Of a stretch of 64,000 nt of DNA, positions 31,720-44,026 are shown one piece after another (position 1 is the stretch's first letter; every line of letters starts with the position of its first letter). A program made the position numbers and the translations under genes. Source of the DNA: Diphasiastrum complanatum (taxonomy: Eukaryota > Streptophyta > Lycopodiopsida > Lycopodiales > Lycopodiaceae); assembly GCA_029204225.1 (NCBI GenBank), contig CM055097.1, forward strand, positions 32,987,804-33,051,803, in the 5' to 3' direction. The notes beneath the pieces are model-generated. The model did no database searches. It saw nothing but the letters and a program-made list of their open reading frames with translations, and was not told the origin of the DNA.

Positions 31720-32330
31720 GATCCTTGAATGCCTTGATATTCAAATTGAAGATAGCACAGCAATTCTTTTGTGCTTCATAACTTAATCCTTTTGTAAACA
31801 TATCAGCTACCATGTATTGGGTTCTACAAAATTTTAGAGTTTTCTTCTTGTTGAGTATTTTGCTCATAATGTAGTGGTACTTAATGTCAATGTGCTTGCT
31901 CCTAGAACAAAATCTAGGATTAATTGATAATGCAATAGCACTTTGATTGTCGCATTAAATAATCATAGGATTAGATTGTTTGAGACCAATGTCAAACAAA
32001 AAGTTTCTCAACCAGACTACCTCTTTGGTAGCTTGCAAAGCTGCAATGTTTTTTGATTCTGTTGAAGACATTGCAATGGAGGTCTGCTTTCAACTATTCC
32101 AGGATATTGGAACACCATTGAGTAGGAAGATAAATCCAGAAGTGAATTTTCTTGTGTCGATGTCGCCTGCCCCAATTCGCATATGTATATCCATGTAATA
32201 TATGAATGTCAGATGGATCAGTCTCTCATAACAGATGCAAAGGTCGATAGCGGCTCGTATGTATCTAATGACTCTTAGTAGAGTATTCCAGTGGATCATT
32301 CCAGGATTAGCCACATATTGGCTTTAAGAG
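31720..32330 (-). pseudogene. copia RNase H region
   Basis: The frame 32314-32090 reads RVIRYIRAAIDLCICYE and DIDTRKFTSGFIFLLNGVPI, the copia RNase H hallmark (normally GDxDTRKSTSGY). Further pieces toward 31720 (shifted) match the NPKFH...HI-x-L end of copia RNase H. It resembles the + strand RNase H at 38990-39560. Confidence 0.7.
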
Positions 32331-32479
32331 CGATAATTGACTAATATGGATATCCCTTCATTTATTCCTTCTCTTATTTAGATTGAGGGCATTGTTCTTT
32401 AGACAGTTTAAGACCTGGACTCATAGGAGAATGTACAAGCTTTCAATACATTAGATTGAATCTAGAAAGCAAATTGAAG

Positions 32480-33290
32480 ATGTACCTTTGCTGAGTCAAG
32501 TAGAGTAGCTTCTTGTTTCTATCTCTGTGGATCTGAATTCTGAGACAATAATGAGCTTCTCCTAAGTCTGTCATTTCAAATTCTTGAGAAAGCATCCTTT
32601 ACCAATTTGATATTGTTGTTGAACAACAACGTATAATCCATGTAGAGTGTGTTGATGACAAAAGATTGTAGTCTATAGTCTGTAGAGCTTGGTTCAAAAT
32701 CCTTATTGGATAAGAAAGGTGTTGATTTGATGAAATCAGACTCTCGAATATTGCTTCAAGTCATAGAATGCTTTATGGATTTACAGACTTCGTCTTCTTT
32801 ATCATTGAGGACAAAGCCTTCTAGCTGGATAATATAAATGTCCTCTTCGATAAACTCATTAAGGAATGTTGTTTGCACATCTAATTGATGTACCTCAAGG
32901 TTGGGCTACAATAGCATACGACAATAGCAATTGAATAGAAAAGTGTTTGACTATTAGACTGAATGTTTTGAAGTAGTCGATACTGGAAATTTGAGAAATT
33001 CCCCTTGCCACCAGTCAAGCCTTTCTTCTATCGATGCTGCCATCTACTTTATATTTGATCTTGAAGATCCATTTGCAGTGGATGATTTTTTTTTTTTTGC
33101 AGGAAATTTGGTGACAGTCCAAGTGTTGTTCTTGATCAATGAGTTGTACTCCTTGTCCATAGTTTCCTTCCATAGATCTGAATTGGCCCGTGATAATGCT
33201 TCTTCAACTGTGGTAGGCTACTGTGAAAGATAGTGATCATACTCATCAGTGAATCAAACATGCTGAGTTCGAATCCTTGTTGTAGGTTGA
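32480..33290 (-). pseudogene. copia RT pieces
   Basis: Shifted frames contain EEALSRANSDLWKETMDKEY, NNTWTVTKFPAKKK, CKWIFKIKYKVDGSI, AFYDLKQYSR and HQINTFLIQ, which are in RT order. The YVDD block is not recoverable, and stops are frequent. Confidence 0.65.
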
Positions 33291-34320
33291 ATAGTCGATG
33301 AAATATTCTTGATGGTTTTTCATGTGTTGTGTTGCTCCAGAATCGAGGAACCACTCCTCAAGTTGTTCGACATGGTGATGGTTCACCTAAAGGCATTCTT
33401 CTCAACATCAACTTCTAGTTGATATTAGTATTGGCTTGTATCTAGCTGTTTCTTGTTGTTGTTGTTGAACTTTAGTATTCGACAGTCCCGGATTTCATGG
33501 TTCGTCCTTTTGTAGGATTTGTAGAACATCCTTTTCTTGTTTTGAGAAGGTTGTCGATTCTGGTTCTAAATCTGCTTCTATGACTGCTTCTAATTTGAGT
33601 CGAATTGATTTGCCTTATTCTTCTTATTCTTTTGTTGCTTCTTTGAGCTTTTCTTGGTGTATTGAGCCTACGAATCTTCAATGGAGGACAAGGATACACC
33701 ATTCCTTCGAATCTCCTCCTGCAGCAGCATAGTTATGACTCTGGACAAAGTTATTTTTGAGTGAGTCGATATCAGCATCACCTAATTTTCATAGGAGGAT
33801 GGTAAGCTAGACAACAAGGTCATGACAACATGTAAATCTTCAATCATTGAATCTATTGCTACCATATGCTCTAACAGAGTCTTGAATTGATTTATGTGAT
33901 TCTAAATAGAATTACCTTTTGAAATTCTGAGTGAAAATAATTTCTTTCTTAGATGCAATTTTGAAGTGACATCCCTCACTTCATAGAGTGTGCTCAAAAT
34001 GTCCCAAGCCTCTTTCGAAGTTTGGGCTTGTCTGATATGGCCAATCTGTGTGTCAGAAATATTGAGAGTGATTAAGGCAAAAGCCTTACCATCCTTGAGC
34101 TTCCATCTGGAAATGGCTTGGTCATTGACAGTGGGAATTAGTTCGACACTTGAAACTATTTCCCAGAGTTATTTGGCCATTAGCATGACTTTTATCTTGA
34201 ATCTCGTTCCATTGAGCTTGTCTACCATTATACCAGAATTTGATTGGGAATCCATTAGGAAATTCAAAATGGATGTCTGCAGATAGTACATTGTGTGACT
34301 TCAAAATGATGCAATAAATG
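33290..34320 (-). pseudogene. copia gag, zinc knuckle and protease
   Basis: Read on the - strand: KLNGTRFKIKVMLMAK, WKLKDGKAFALITLNISDTQ, SKEAWDILSTLYEVRDVTSK, LLSSLPSSYENQVMLI, a weak knuckle with RTNHEIRDCRI near 33490, then LEEWFLDSGATQHM (about 33350-33310), where the protease DSGA triad is intact. This is a standard UBN2-type copia gag. Confidence 0.7.
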
Positions 34321-34391
34321 TCTACTCTATGAAAGTTATGATTTTATATCCTTGAGTAGGATGACTGCTTAGACATTCAGCTCTGCTACCA

Positions 34392-35001
34392 TGGAAGGAA
34401 ATGTGATGAAGGACAAGATTCCTTGGTGCATGAATCTACGTCTATCGGATTCGACCTATAAGTCGATGATAGTTCTACTTAATCTGAGCTTTGAAGTTTC
34501 AGATCAATTCTGTAGACACAAACAAATTCAATAAAAATTTGGAAACGTGAATAGATCAAGCAAGGTGCTAGAACATTACAATTGACAATAATTGTAAATC
34601 ACAGCAATTCGGTCTACGAACTATGTTATCTTCATGTAATGAATAAGATAAAACACATGAAAGAAAGAGCAATTGACATGACACAAACATGGCTCTGTTT
34701 ACTGGAAAGAATTTAATTAAGTCGAAAGTGTATGTATAGTATGAATGCATTCAAATGCGCGATCTTCCTTAAATAATACTATGGATACAGAGAGAAAGAT
34801 CAAATAATTGCGCTCTGATTGAATGTCTGATCGATTCATAGATTATCTAATTATCTGTTTTTTATCAATTAATACATTGATGTGTTATTGAACATTTATA
34901 CATGATAGCAGTATAATTACAAGAATGCTTAAGCGATGGATTTACAACTTGGATCAAGGCACTACATGCTATTAGCAGTCACTATTGGGTAGAGTATGTT
35001 T
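34392..35001. other. AT-rich spacer
   Basis: No coding sequence recognised. It may contain remains of the 5' LTR of copia element D, but I saw no match to its 3' LTR start. Confidence 0.4.
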
Positions 35002-35432
35002 TGTTGGAAATTTTGCGAAAATCACAGAGGCATGAAGATAGATGGTTAAATTGACAATCAACAGTCAAGCCAAAGTTGATAGTCGACTTGATAGCAGCTT
35101 CGACAATAGGTTTGACAATTATCGATTCAAGTGTGTTCGATGTGAGAAATTGTCAACTAGTTGAGTTTTATCATGTCGAGTTTAAAATGGCAATTTTGGC
35201 CAATATGCATTTTACACTTAGAGAGAAACTTTATATTGTTAATAAGGCCTAAGAATAGTTGATTTACTATTTTTGACATGTTGGGCAAGTTGATAAGGTC
35301 GCATATAGATCTACTCTTATTGGTCTATTGTTTGGAATAGATCTAGAACCTTCCAAATGTTGATAAGCTTGAGCAAGCTCACCCAAATAGGTCAAGGACC
35401 TGCTATATATAGTGTCCAAGCGTGGGAAGAGT

Positions 35433-35542
<110 letters not shown>

Positions 35543-35706
35543 TTTGAAGTTGCTAGAATTTTCGTTGGATTTGCTAGGTTTGGTGCAAGAAAGAGATTTG
35601 AGAGGTTCCATATCTTTGTGATTTCTTCTTGAGTTCATTTGTTGACATTCAAGAGAGTGCTTTGTGCATTAGAATGGTTTGAAAGAGAAGATCAAGTCAT
35701 TGCAAC

Positions 35707-36160
35707 ATGGCTACAAATGGAGGCTTCATTTTGGAAAGCAATGACAGGCTTACCTCAAGCAACTATTCTACTTGGAAGGTGAGAATGGAGTCTCTCCTTG
35801 AGATATATGAGTTAATGGATATTGTTGTAGGTGTGGAGGAAATACCTTTGGCACCTCAAAAACAATTGAGGTATGATAGGAGGGCAAAGAAAGCTCTTCA
35901 TGTGATCAAGATGAATGTTACAAATGAACTTCTCAAGGAAGGTGGTAAGTGTACTTCATCAAGTGAGGCTTGGGAAGCTTTGAAGAAGATTTATGAGTCC
36001 AAGTCTACATCAAGGGTACTTACCCTTAGGAGGAAAATCTTTCAATGTATGCAAAAGAAGGATGAAAGTGATCATGCTTTTGTTTTGAGAGTTAAAGCAT
36101 GCAATGATGAGTTAGCATGTATTGATGAAAGCATTAAGGAACTATCTTTTTATTACGTTC
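35707..36160 (+). pseudogene. copia gag N-terminal part (truncated)
   Basis: MATNGGFILESNDRLTSSNY, then STWKVRMESLLEIYELMDIV, followed by SSSEAWEALKKIYESKSTSR and LRRKIFQCMQKKDESDHAFV: a clean copia gag beginning with the typical NY-x-W-x-VRM motif and UBN2 region. It is open for about 150 codons and then runs into unrelated sequence (YYVQFVSECMHLF...). The absence of stops suggests a fairly recent insertion. Confidence 0.75.
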
Positions 36161-36166
36161 AGTTTG

Positions 36167-36395
36167 TGTCAGAATGCATGCATCTCTTTATTGCTTTTGT
36201 AACTGATAGAAATTGTCTGAGAATTCAATACTTTATGTTTGGCTATGTAATCACTTAGTATCTAGCGATTTCAAAGTAAGTTGCTAAAGATTAAACGTGA
36301 TTTCCATCATTATTGCTTTGTTCAATTTTTGATAGGCATAGTCATGCATTGGAAGTAGGAAGTTTCCGCTATCCCTTACTCACCTATTTCTGACA
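36167..36395 (+). repeat. Candidate 229-bp LTR with 8-bp terminal inverted repeat
   Basis: The block starts TGTCAGAA and ends TTCTGACA, exact reverse complements. The next base begins TGGTATCAGAGC, the initiator tRNA-Met PBS. The left edge coincides with the end of the copia C gag. However, no matching 3' LTR was seen, and the copia B sequence downstream ends in a different LTR (39575). Confidence 0.45.
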
Positions 36396-36407
36396 TGGTA
36401 TCAGAGC
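36396..36407 (+). promoter_or_regulatory. Primer binding site, initiator tRNA-Met type
   Basis: TGGTATCAGAGC, immediately after TTCTGACA. Two degenerate repeats of the word (TGGTATCAGAAC, GATATCAGAGCG) follow within 150 bp. Confidence 0.8.
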
Positions 36408-38989
36408 ATTCTAACATGATATCAAAGCATACCTACATGGTATCAGAACATACCATCATAGTACCAATGCTAGATCACTACTTCTTTATCTGAACCGTCA
36501 CAATATCATACTTGTGATCTCTATCAGGGCCTAATATTGTTTCGATATCAGAGCGAAAAGCTCTAAAACTTGATATCTTTCACGATATCAAATTGATCAT
36601 ATCATATTCTTCAGTTCCTTTCATTCTTTCAGTATCAAAGAATTGATTTCCTATTGTTGTCATCACTACATCTTAGCGTCATCTACGAAGTTACATCTAT
36701 GAAGGAAATTCTTCACACTCAAGATGTCAAATGGTGAACCAGTTTAAGAATCTCTTGCAACAGATGGCCATTGTCGGATCAGTCATAGACAATCAAGACA
36801 CAATTATGACATTGCTTTCAAGCTTTCCCTCTACATATGAGAATTGGGTGATGATCATCATGACACACTCATATTTAACTCCTACCAGAGTTATCACTAT
36901 GTTGCTACAAGAAGACAATCAAAGAAGTTAGGACATTTCGTCTACTACCTCTTCGTCGCATGCTCTATATGTCAACAAAGGCTCTAAGCGACAGAAGCAG
37001 AAAAGCTCCAAGAAGGCTGCAATGAATCAAAAGTCGACTCAAAATCAAGGACAATCATCAAATCCACAGTCAAAGAAGAAAATGTTTTGTAGGTATTGCA
37101 GGCGCAATAACCATGAGATCAAGGATTGCCGAATTCTCCAAGCGAAGAATGCAACCAAGCAACATGATCAACAAGCAAACACAGTTTCATCATCTCCCCA
37201 GGTCAAAGTGGACGAAGACACATTTATGGTCAAAGACCAAAGCGCATTTTTGGATGATTCCTGGTTTCTTGATTTTGAAGCAACTCAACACATGAGCAAT
37301 GAACGTGAGATTTTCAACTCCTACATGTCTTACAACATGAAGAAATTTGTTCATCTTGGTGACAATAGTACTCACACTATTGAAGGTGAAGGTACTATAA
37401 GATTGCGATTCTAGCATGATCAATTCAAACTACTATCAAAGGTTTTATATGTTCCTAAACTCTCTACAAATCTGTTATTAGTAAGTAGAATTATAGATTT
37501 AGGTCATAAGGTAGAATTCAAATCTGATCAATGCAAAATTATTGATAGGAGTAACAAGATCCTTACACTCGGCAAGAGGCATGGATACTTTTATATGTTG
37601 GATCATTGTTAGTTTGATTCTAGTCAAGCCCTGAAAACCTCTGTTCTTGTCAATAAAGCATTACTATGGCATCATCGCTTAGGACACTTGAATTATGCAT
37701 CTGTTTTGAACATGTCCAGACAATCCATGGTACTTGATCTCGACTATCTTTCTGGTAAAGTCGATCTCCTTTTAGATCGAGTCATAGGCATGCAGCAAAG
37801 GTCTGTTAGATGTTGTCCATATAGATATATGTGGACCTATGCAAACTCCTTCATTGCTAGATGCAAAGTACTTCATTACCTTTATTGATGAATTCTCCAG
37901 AAGAACAGCTATTTACTTCATTAAATAGAAATCTGAAGCTTTCATCAAGTTTAGACAATTCAAAGAGCATGCAGAAAATCAAACTGGCAAATGAATCAAA
38001 GCACTAAGGTCAGATAACAGGGGCGAATACATCTCCACCAAACTCAAGGAGTACGCCTTAACAACGACATTGAGCAACAATACATGACCTCTTATTTGCC
38101 TCAGTCAAATGGTCTTGTTGAGAGAAAGAACAGAACCTTAGTCGAATAGGCAAAGTGCATGTTATCACATGCGACACTTCCGAAGTCCTTCTAGGCTGAA
38201 GCTGTTTCAACTGCAACCTATATTCAGAATAGATGTCCTACTAAAGTCTCTCAGACAAAACACCATTCGAAGTTTGAATGGATATCAAACCTTCATTATC
38301 AAACTTACGAGTTTTTGGATGTACTGCTTATGCGTAGATTCCTCATGATCTCAGGAAAAAACTCGACTTTCAGAGTATCAAATGTATTTTCATCAACTAC
38401 ACTACCTCAAATCAAGCCTACAAGTTGTTCGATCCCATTGAGTCGAAGATATTCACTAGCCGGGATGTCATCTTCATCGAAGATCAGTTTCAAGACCTCA
38501 AGGGCAAAGGCACAGTCCATCCAGCCGACTTGTCAGATTCTCCTGACATATTGAGCTTTCCAGTTCCTCAGTCGACTATTCCCATTGAAGGACCAAGTTC
38601 ATCTACTTTTGACAAATAACAAATCAACGACAAATTAGAAGATGATGGTGTTGCAGTTCAGCAACTACAGTATGATGAAAATGATCAACTTCCTCAATTA
38701 CCCAGAAGATCCTCAAGAGATAGCAGACCACCTCACAAGTATATCGACGAGTCTGCAACCAATCTTGTTCAGGAACTGGCGTCTGTCCAAGAGGCACTTA
38801 GTCAACCTGATTCAGATATCTGGAAAGAAGCTATGGAAAAAAAATATTCATCTCTTATCAAGAACCATACATGGACAATTGTCGAATTACCAGCTAGTAG
38901 AGACGTAGTTGATTGCAAATGGATTTTCAAAGTCAAATACAATGCAGATGCTCTCTCAGTCATTTTATGACTAACCCTAGTTTAACACA

Positions 38990-39574
38990 TTGAAGGCTCT
39001 TATCAGATTCATGAGATATCTTCGAGCTACTATGGACTTTTGCATTTGTTATGGAGTAGTTCAGAACGACAAACTCAATTTACTCAGTGGTTACACAGAT
39101 GCAAGTTGGGCAAGAGATGTAGACACTCGTAAATCCACTTCCAGATTTACATTCTTCCTCAACAATGGTCCAATTTCCTAGAACAGTCGCAAGCAATCTT
39201 CGATAGCTCTATCTTCCACTGAATCAAAGTATATCGCAGCCTCTCAAGCTACAAAGGAAGCAATTTGGTTGAGGAACTTACTCTCAGATATCGATCTGAA
39301 TCAATATGCTCTGAAGACATTATTTTGTGATAATCAAAGTGCCATTGCTTTATCAGCCAACCCTAAGTTTCATTCCAGGAGTAAGCACATTGAAATTAAG
39401 TATTACTTCATCAAAAGAAAATTTCTCAACAAGGAGGTAGACTTGCAATACTGTAGAACGCAAGATATGACAACATATATTTTTACCAAAGTATTAAGCT
39501 TGGAATTGCACAAAAGGTTCTGTGTAGAACTAAGTTTGAAGGTCAAGTCATTCAAGGATTCAAATCAAGGGGGA
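38990..39574 (+). pseudogene. copia RNase H and 3' end
   Basis: IRFMRYLRATMDFCICY, LLSGYTDASWARDVDTRKST, SSTESKYIAASQATKEAIWL, LFCDNQSAIALSANPKFHSR, HIEIKYYFIK, then the end of pol and AAGGGGGAG (39564-39573) before the LTR start at 39575. One stop (TAG at about 39180) is the only obvious break in the 570-bp region. Confidence 0.8.
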
Positions 39575-40380
39575 GTGTTGGATTATTCTCCTTCCTACTA
39601 ATCAACTAATCAGTGTTAATCCGCATTGTTTATCCAGTTTTGTGAATTTTTTCGTGTTTTTATACAGTCTGCAAAATTACAAGTGTTTCTACACAGTTTG
39701 CAGAAATAGACGGAGTTTGACAATAGTGTCACATTTTCTCTCTCTACAATCCTGACAATGTCGCCTATCAGGAATTACGAGTAAAAATATAGTGTCATCT
39801 TTTTTGTCTTTTTGCGACACTGTCGCTTGTTAGAAATTACGGGTAAAAATGTAGTTATGTCATCTTTTTCGCATTTTTTGCCTGTCAAGAATTACGTGTA
39901 AAAATACAGTGTCGTCTTCGCTTGTCAGAAATTACATGCAAAAATATAGTGTCACCTTTTTTGTATTTTTCGCCTATCAAAAATCAGGAGTAAAAATGTA
40001 GTGTCACATTTTTTGCCTGTGGCAATTTACGTTCATTTATGTAGAGTGACAGTTTTAGTTCATTTAGCCAGACGGACTGCTTACGGCCAATTGTCACCAC
40101 TTATCAGCAATCAATTTCTGAAAAGGAACTGGATGAATGCCAGCGGACTCTACCAATTGACAATCGCATTTGAAGACCTAAACACTCAGTATAAATTAGC
40201 TATTCATACATCTCATCAATTACCTAAATCAACTTTGTGAATTGTGAAGGAGTTGAGTGTTATTACACGACGCTTCCTACGCTCTCATCAAGCAGATTGT
40301 TCACAAATCAGAAAGTATTGTTGTTAGCTCTCTATCAAGCTTTCAAGCTTGAACTCTCTTGAGCATTCTAGCTTAGTCTT
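39575..40380 (+). repeat. 3' LTR of copia element B, with internal tandem repeats
   Basis: It starts TGTTGGATTATTC directly after the polypurine tract. A TATA-like CAGTATAAATTAG lies at about 40188. The right end is uncertain; copia RT coding sequence of another element starts by about 40388. Segment 39745-40020 holds five degenerate repeats (see separate entry). A related LTR start (TGTTGGATTTATTTCC) is at about 43387. Confidence 0.6.
39745..40020 (+). repeat. Degenerate tandem repeat in an LTR, five units of about 38-63 bp
   Basis: Units contain GAATTACGNGTAAAAATATA followed by GTGTCATCTTTTTT and a GCCTGTCA word. They recur at about 39771, 39834, 39889, 39927 and 39979. Confidence 0.75.
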
Positions 40381-40387
40381 TTAGATA

Positions 40388-40690
40388 CTTAATCAAGATA
40401 TTGATGATATCAAGATTGCACTCAGGAAGGAGTTTGAGGTGCATGATCTTGGTCTTTTGCATTATATCTTGGGAATAGAAGTATTTAGATATTCTCAATC
40501 TACCTTCATTTGTCAAGAGAAGTATGCTAATTCTATTCTAAAAACATTTCATATGGTAGATGCTAAGTCTTGTGATACACCTATGGAGTCAAATGTAAAG
40601 CTCACTATAGGAGGTAATGAAAAAACCATTCAAGAAAATTATTCTCTATAGGAAGCTAGTTGGTTAACTCATATATCTAACCATCACAAG
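40388..40690 (+). pseudogene. copia RT C-terminal fragment
   Basis: IALRKEFEVHDLGLLHYILG, then FICQEKYANSILKTFHMVDA and CDTPMESNVKLTIGG form the post-YVDD segment of copia RT (normally ending in the thumb). It is open to a TAG at 40649. It may be the far part of copia element C interrupted by element B (inference). It is cut on the right by the LTR at 40709. Confidence 0.7.
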
Positions 40691-40708
40691 AACTTATCTT
40701 AGTTATTG

Positions 40709-41423
40709 TGTTGGTAAATTATGTTAAAGTACTATACTTTAGGACCATAAATGGATCTACAAAAGATCCACAAGAGTAATTGGATGCTTGCTTAGCAATC
40801 TTTCAAAAATCTAGAGATAAAAAAGTCGATCTAGATTGGCAATTTGACAAACAACGAGCAAGAACAATCAATATAATTGATCAATCACCAAATCCAACTT
40901 CACATGTGTGTACTATAGGTTGTAGTACGGCTTGCAAGCCGAGAAGCAAGTAGAAATTGATTTGGTTGCATTTGGATCACAAAAACTCAATGTACATAGT
41001 GGAGTAGCTCGAGATTGCCAATGAGCTCCAAAAATAATCTATCTTCTCACTATGGAGAGATGGAATACATAGCAAAAGTGACTTCCTTTGTGAAGTTAGG
41101 TGGATTTCCAGCATGTAATAAGGAAGGTAACTTGGCTCTCTTGCCCTAATTTGCAACCCTAGCCTAATTCCTAAAGTCATGCCTAGTAGGTGACTAATTA
41201 GTCAATTTTTCACCTTAAACTTAGGTGTAGGTCCTATAATCTAGGAATCACTACCAAAATGACATGACCAACCATTTAGACTTGATATAACCTATAGTAG
41301 GATAGGTTTCCCACGTGGCTCCATGGACTCACATGTGTGGGACTCACTTATGTACATTTTCCATGATTCTACATGGTTTTTGATCAAGTTAGATTTGCCA
41401 ATTTTTGGCAATTCTTCACAACA
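40709..41423 (-). repeat. 3' LTR of copia element A (715 bp)
   Basis: On the - strand the block runs from TGTTGTGAAG (41423) to CCAACA (40709), with 5-bp inverted ends TGTTG/CAACA. It is preceded by the purine-rich AAATTTGAGGAG, fitting a polypurine tract. About 470 bp match the segment starting at 60361 (shared: GGACCATAA, GAGATTGCCAA, CTCACTATGGA, AGCATGTAATAAGGAAG), and both start at the same TGTTG. CACATGTG palindromes occur at 40901 and 41330. Confidence 0.65.
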
Positions 41424-43340
41424 CTCCTCAAATTTAGCTTGATCTATTTACAAATCTCTTGCTAGATGAATGAATGCTTTTGTCTAAAAAATCCAGCTAC
41501 ACACAAGGAACTTATGAGACTCCAATAGAGAATGATGTCCATGTAGGATTTTTCACCACCTCTTAAAGGATCCCTTACAAGATGTTCCACAAATGTGTCT
41601 ATACACATGTAGCACACTTCAAACACTATACATCATGCCAAGCCAAGGCATTTTGTGCACTTGAAGATACATCAATTAAACTATTAAGTGCATACATAAT
41701 ATTTCTAAAGACAACTTGCCTTACTTGATCCATATGATTTAGCCTTGATGGCTCCATCTTGATACTCATGGTTCTTCTTGGAGTCCTCAGGTCTTGAGTT
41801 TGCTCCTCCACTTGACTTGACTCCAAACCATCAATGAATTGAATAAGGTGTTGATACAAAGGTGCTTCTTCAAGTTTACAAATCTTTCACTCTTGAAAGA
41901 TCACATTTCCACCATTGACAGCTTCTTTGGTGGAAAACATGTAGATTCTACAGTCTCTACTTGAAGAGCAAAACATTACCATTATTCCTATCATTGAAGT
42001 AGGATAATCTTTGGTCCTTACATTGGAATGATCATGCACAAAGCATGTGGGCACAAAGATTTCCAAAACAAATGATGTTTCAACTTTTATGACTCTATTC
42101 AAACTATTACAAAAATAGTTATCCAATGAAATTGCTTTGTCAACCACAAATGTAGATTTGAAAGCATCTAATTTCATTGTCTTGTCATAAAAAGTACTAA
42201 ACACCATGAATCTTAAAGATAAGAAACAAGTCACTTTATGTCTACTAATACTATCCAGAAAGTATTAAAAAATAGTAGACTCTCCAATGCTCTCCATCCT
42301 TGCAAGATGCACACTTGAATGGACAATTTGCATGCAATCTGATGACTCGGCCTTTGTCATTGAGGACCTCCTTGGAATTCTCATGCTTTGAGGCTGATCC
42401 TCAAATTCTTTGATGCTCCTACTCAATGCTAGCAAGATCAAAAACTGCTATATTAGTACATAGACCAGAATTAGACACGATTGATGACACTAATATTAGT
42501 TTGATTTATTCAAACTTTCATCGTGTTCTCTGAAGGAGAATTCCTAGTATTTTTCCTACAATATTAGCTTCCAATTTAAACAATCTTCCATGTTCAAATC
42601 CTTTTGCAATGCAAACATCATTCTTGAAAATGGAACAAACTCCATGCTTAAATTGGACATCCAAGCCACTTTTCAAAAGTTGACCAACACTAAGCATATT
42701 GTTGGTAATTGATGGTACATAAAGGACATTTTCTAGATCCATACTTATTGAGGATTCTAGATACAAAGAGATGGTACCAACACCATCTATCCTACACTAT
42801 TCATCACTTGCAGTAAAGACAAACTTTTTAGCATCATTGAATGAGTGTAATGTTGAGAAAAAGTCCTTCTCACAAGTCATGTGGGAGCTAGCCCCACTAT
42901 CAATCCACCAAGTGTCTCTTGAATTGCTATTGCTTGTTGGTGAGGATGTAGATGCCATTAAGAATACATCTCCTTCATTATCATCCTCTTCATGTGCATG
43001 TTTTCTTTGTTTGTCCTCCTCCTCTTGTGCTCTTTGCCTCTTGTAACATTCGGATGCAAAATGCCTCTTCTTTCCATGAAAGAAGCATTTTAGCTTTGAC
43101 TTGTCCTTTGCTCTTGAACTTGATGCTTGATCCTCCTCCTTGGCCTGCTTTGCTTGATCCTTCTTGGATCCATTGGTCTTCTTCTTGCCCTTGAATGAGA
43201 AATTTACTCTCTCATCTCCTTCTTGCCACAAGCACACTTCAGCCACAAGCACACTATGGAGCATATATGGCAAAGCGTCTTGGATGGAAAAAGTTTGAAC
43301 CAAATTGGAGAACTCATCTCCTAAGCCATTGAGAATCACT
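41424..43340 (-). mobile_element. Ty1/copia element A, internal region (gag end, protease, degraded pol)
   Basis: On the - strand: gag end (43339-42797) with ILNGLGDEFSNLVQT, a lysine-rich stretch and CFFHGKKRHFASEC (knuckle-like, C-x2-C changed to C-x2-H), then the protease DTWWIDSGASSHMTCEKDFF with intact DSGA. The pre-integrase region follows (42766-42518, LENVLYVPSITNNMLSVGQL). Degraded pieces of integrase end and RT linker lie at 42234-41887 and 41859-41626. RT and RNase H are gone. A + strand relative lies at 61521-62860. Confidence 0.75.
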
Positions 43341-43386
43341 TGTCAACTCTCTCAACCAATTTTTTTCAAATCCAGGTCCAGTCTGT

Positions 43387-43970
43387 TGGATTTATTTCCT
43401 CTACTCTCCTAAATCCCATTTTAATCTGCCTCCATTCATGTTGCATCTTTACTCGTGTTGTCGCGCAGTCTGCATATTTACATGTAAATTCTCACAGACG
43501 AAGAAAAGACGAAAGAATCGCAACACTGTGTTTTTACACGTGTTTTGGTGACAGGTGAAAAAGACGACACCTTACAAAATGTCGAAGGTGCCCCAGAAAG
43601 CAAAGGCATCCTATAAATTAAATCCCATGGCATTTCATCAGAGTGATGCATTTTTCACATCTTCACCAACGATCATTTCAGCGAAGGCTGACGTCGCACC
43701 CTTTTCACGCTCACCCATGCAGCTGTGCTAACAGACTTGACAACGACTGCAGCCACCCATGATCTCCTACAAACAGCACATCCACTTTGCACTTTCTTCA
43801 TCTTTATATATATATTGAATACCATTTGCATATTTTGGTTGACAATTGAGAGATTGTTGATCAAGAGATTGAAGATCAAGTGTGTGTAAATTTAGCATCA
43901 GAAGTTTTATCAAAGATTGACGAAGTAGATGCCTTGTGCATTGATTTTTGTAAAAAAATAAAATATTACA
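43387..43970 (+). repeat. LTR-like sequence, possible solo LTR
   Basis: It starts TGTTGGATTTATTTCC, close to the LTR start at 39575, and shares CGCAGTCTGCA and TTTTTACACGTGTTT-like words with it. A TATA-like TATATATATATTG lies at about 43805. It adjoins the truncated gag of copia A. The right end is unclear; an A-rich stretch precedes the hairpin at 43973. Confidence 0.45.
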
Positions 43971-43972
43971 TT

Positions 43973-43995
43973 CACCTTCCGCATCACGGAAGGTG
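43973..43995 (+). repeat. Small hairpin, 9-bp stem
   Basis: CACCTTCCG (43973-43981), loop CATCA, CGGAAGGTG (43987-43995): a perfect inverted repeat. Confidence 0.85.
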
Positions 43996-44026
43996 CATTT
44001 AAAAAACTTTGAAAAAAAAAGGAAAG

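Larger units (their letters stand above)
31500..34391 (-). mobile_element. Ty1/copia element D (gag, protease, RT, RNase H; integrase deleted)
   Basis: On the - strand a degenerate PBS (TGGTAGCAGAGC; 34390-34379 on the complement) is followed by gag, zinc knuckle, protease, RT, RNase H, a polypurine tract with nine G and the 3' LTR start TGTTGGATTCTT at 31702. A LTR-type TATA (GATATAAATAC) lies near 31637. Domains are scattered over three frames with many stops. Integrase and its zinc finger are missing between protease (about 33340) and RT (about 33250). No 5' LTR matching the 3' one was found. Confidence 0.75.
36396..39574 (+). mobile_element. Ty1/copia element B (gag to RNase H, RT mostly deleted)
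   Basis: PBS at 36396, gag fragment 36731-36930, zinc knuckle CRYCRRNNHEIKDC (37092-37133), protease region (about 37258-37300), gag-pre-integrase with WHHRLGHLNYASVL (about 37668), integrase core pieces to about 38300, RT start (38800-38960), RNase H (38990-39560), then a purine tract and LTR. In the protease the D-S-G-A triad reads D-F-E-A (WFLDFEATQHM), so it would be inactive. RT stops after CKWIFKVKYNADA and jumps to the post-RT region, losing the YVDD active site. Many TAG/TGA codons occur in the integrase. Confidence 0.8.

Noticed and set aside
39745-40020. CRISPR-like array
   Set aside because: Units are degenerate, unevenly spaced and lie in an LTR of a plant retroelement. There are no conserved direct repeats with unique spacers and no cas genes.
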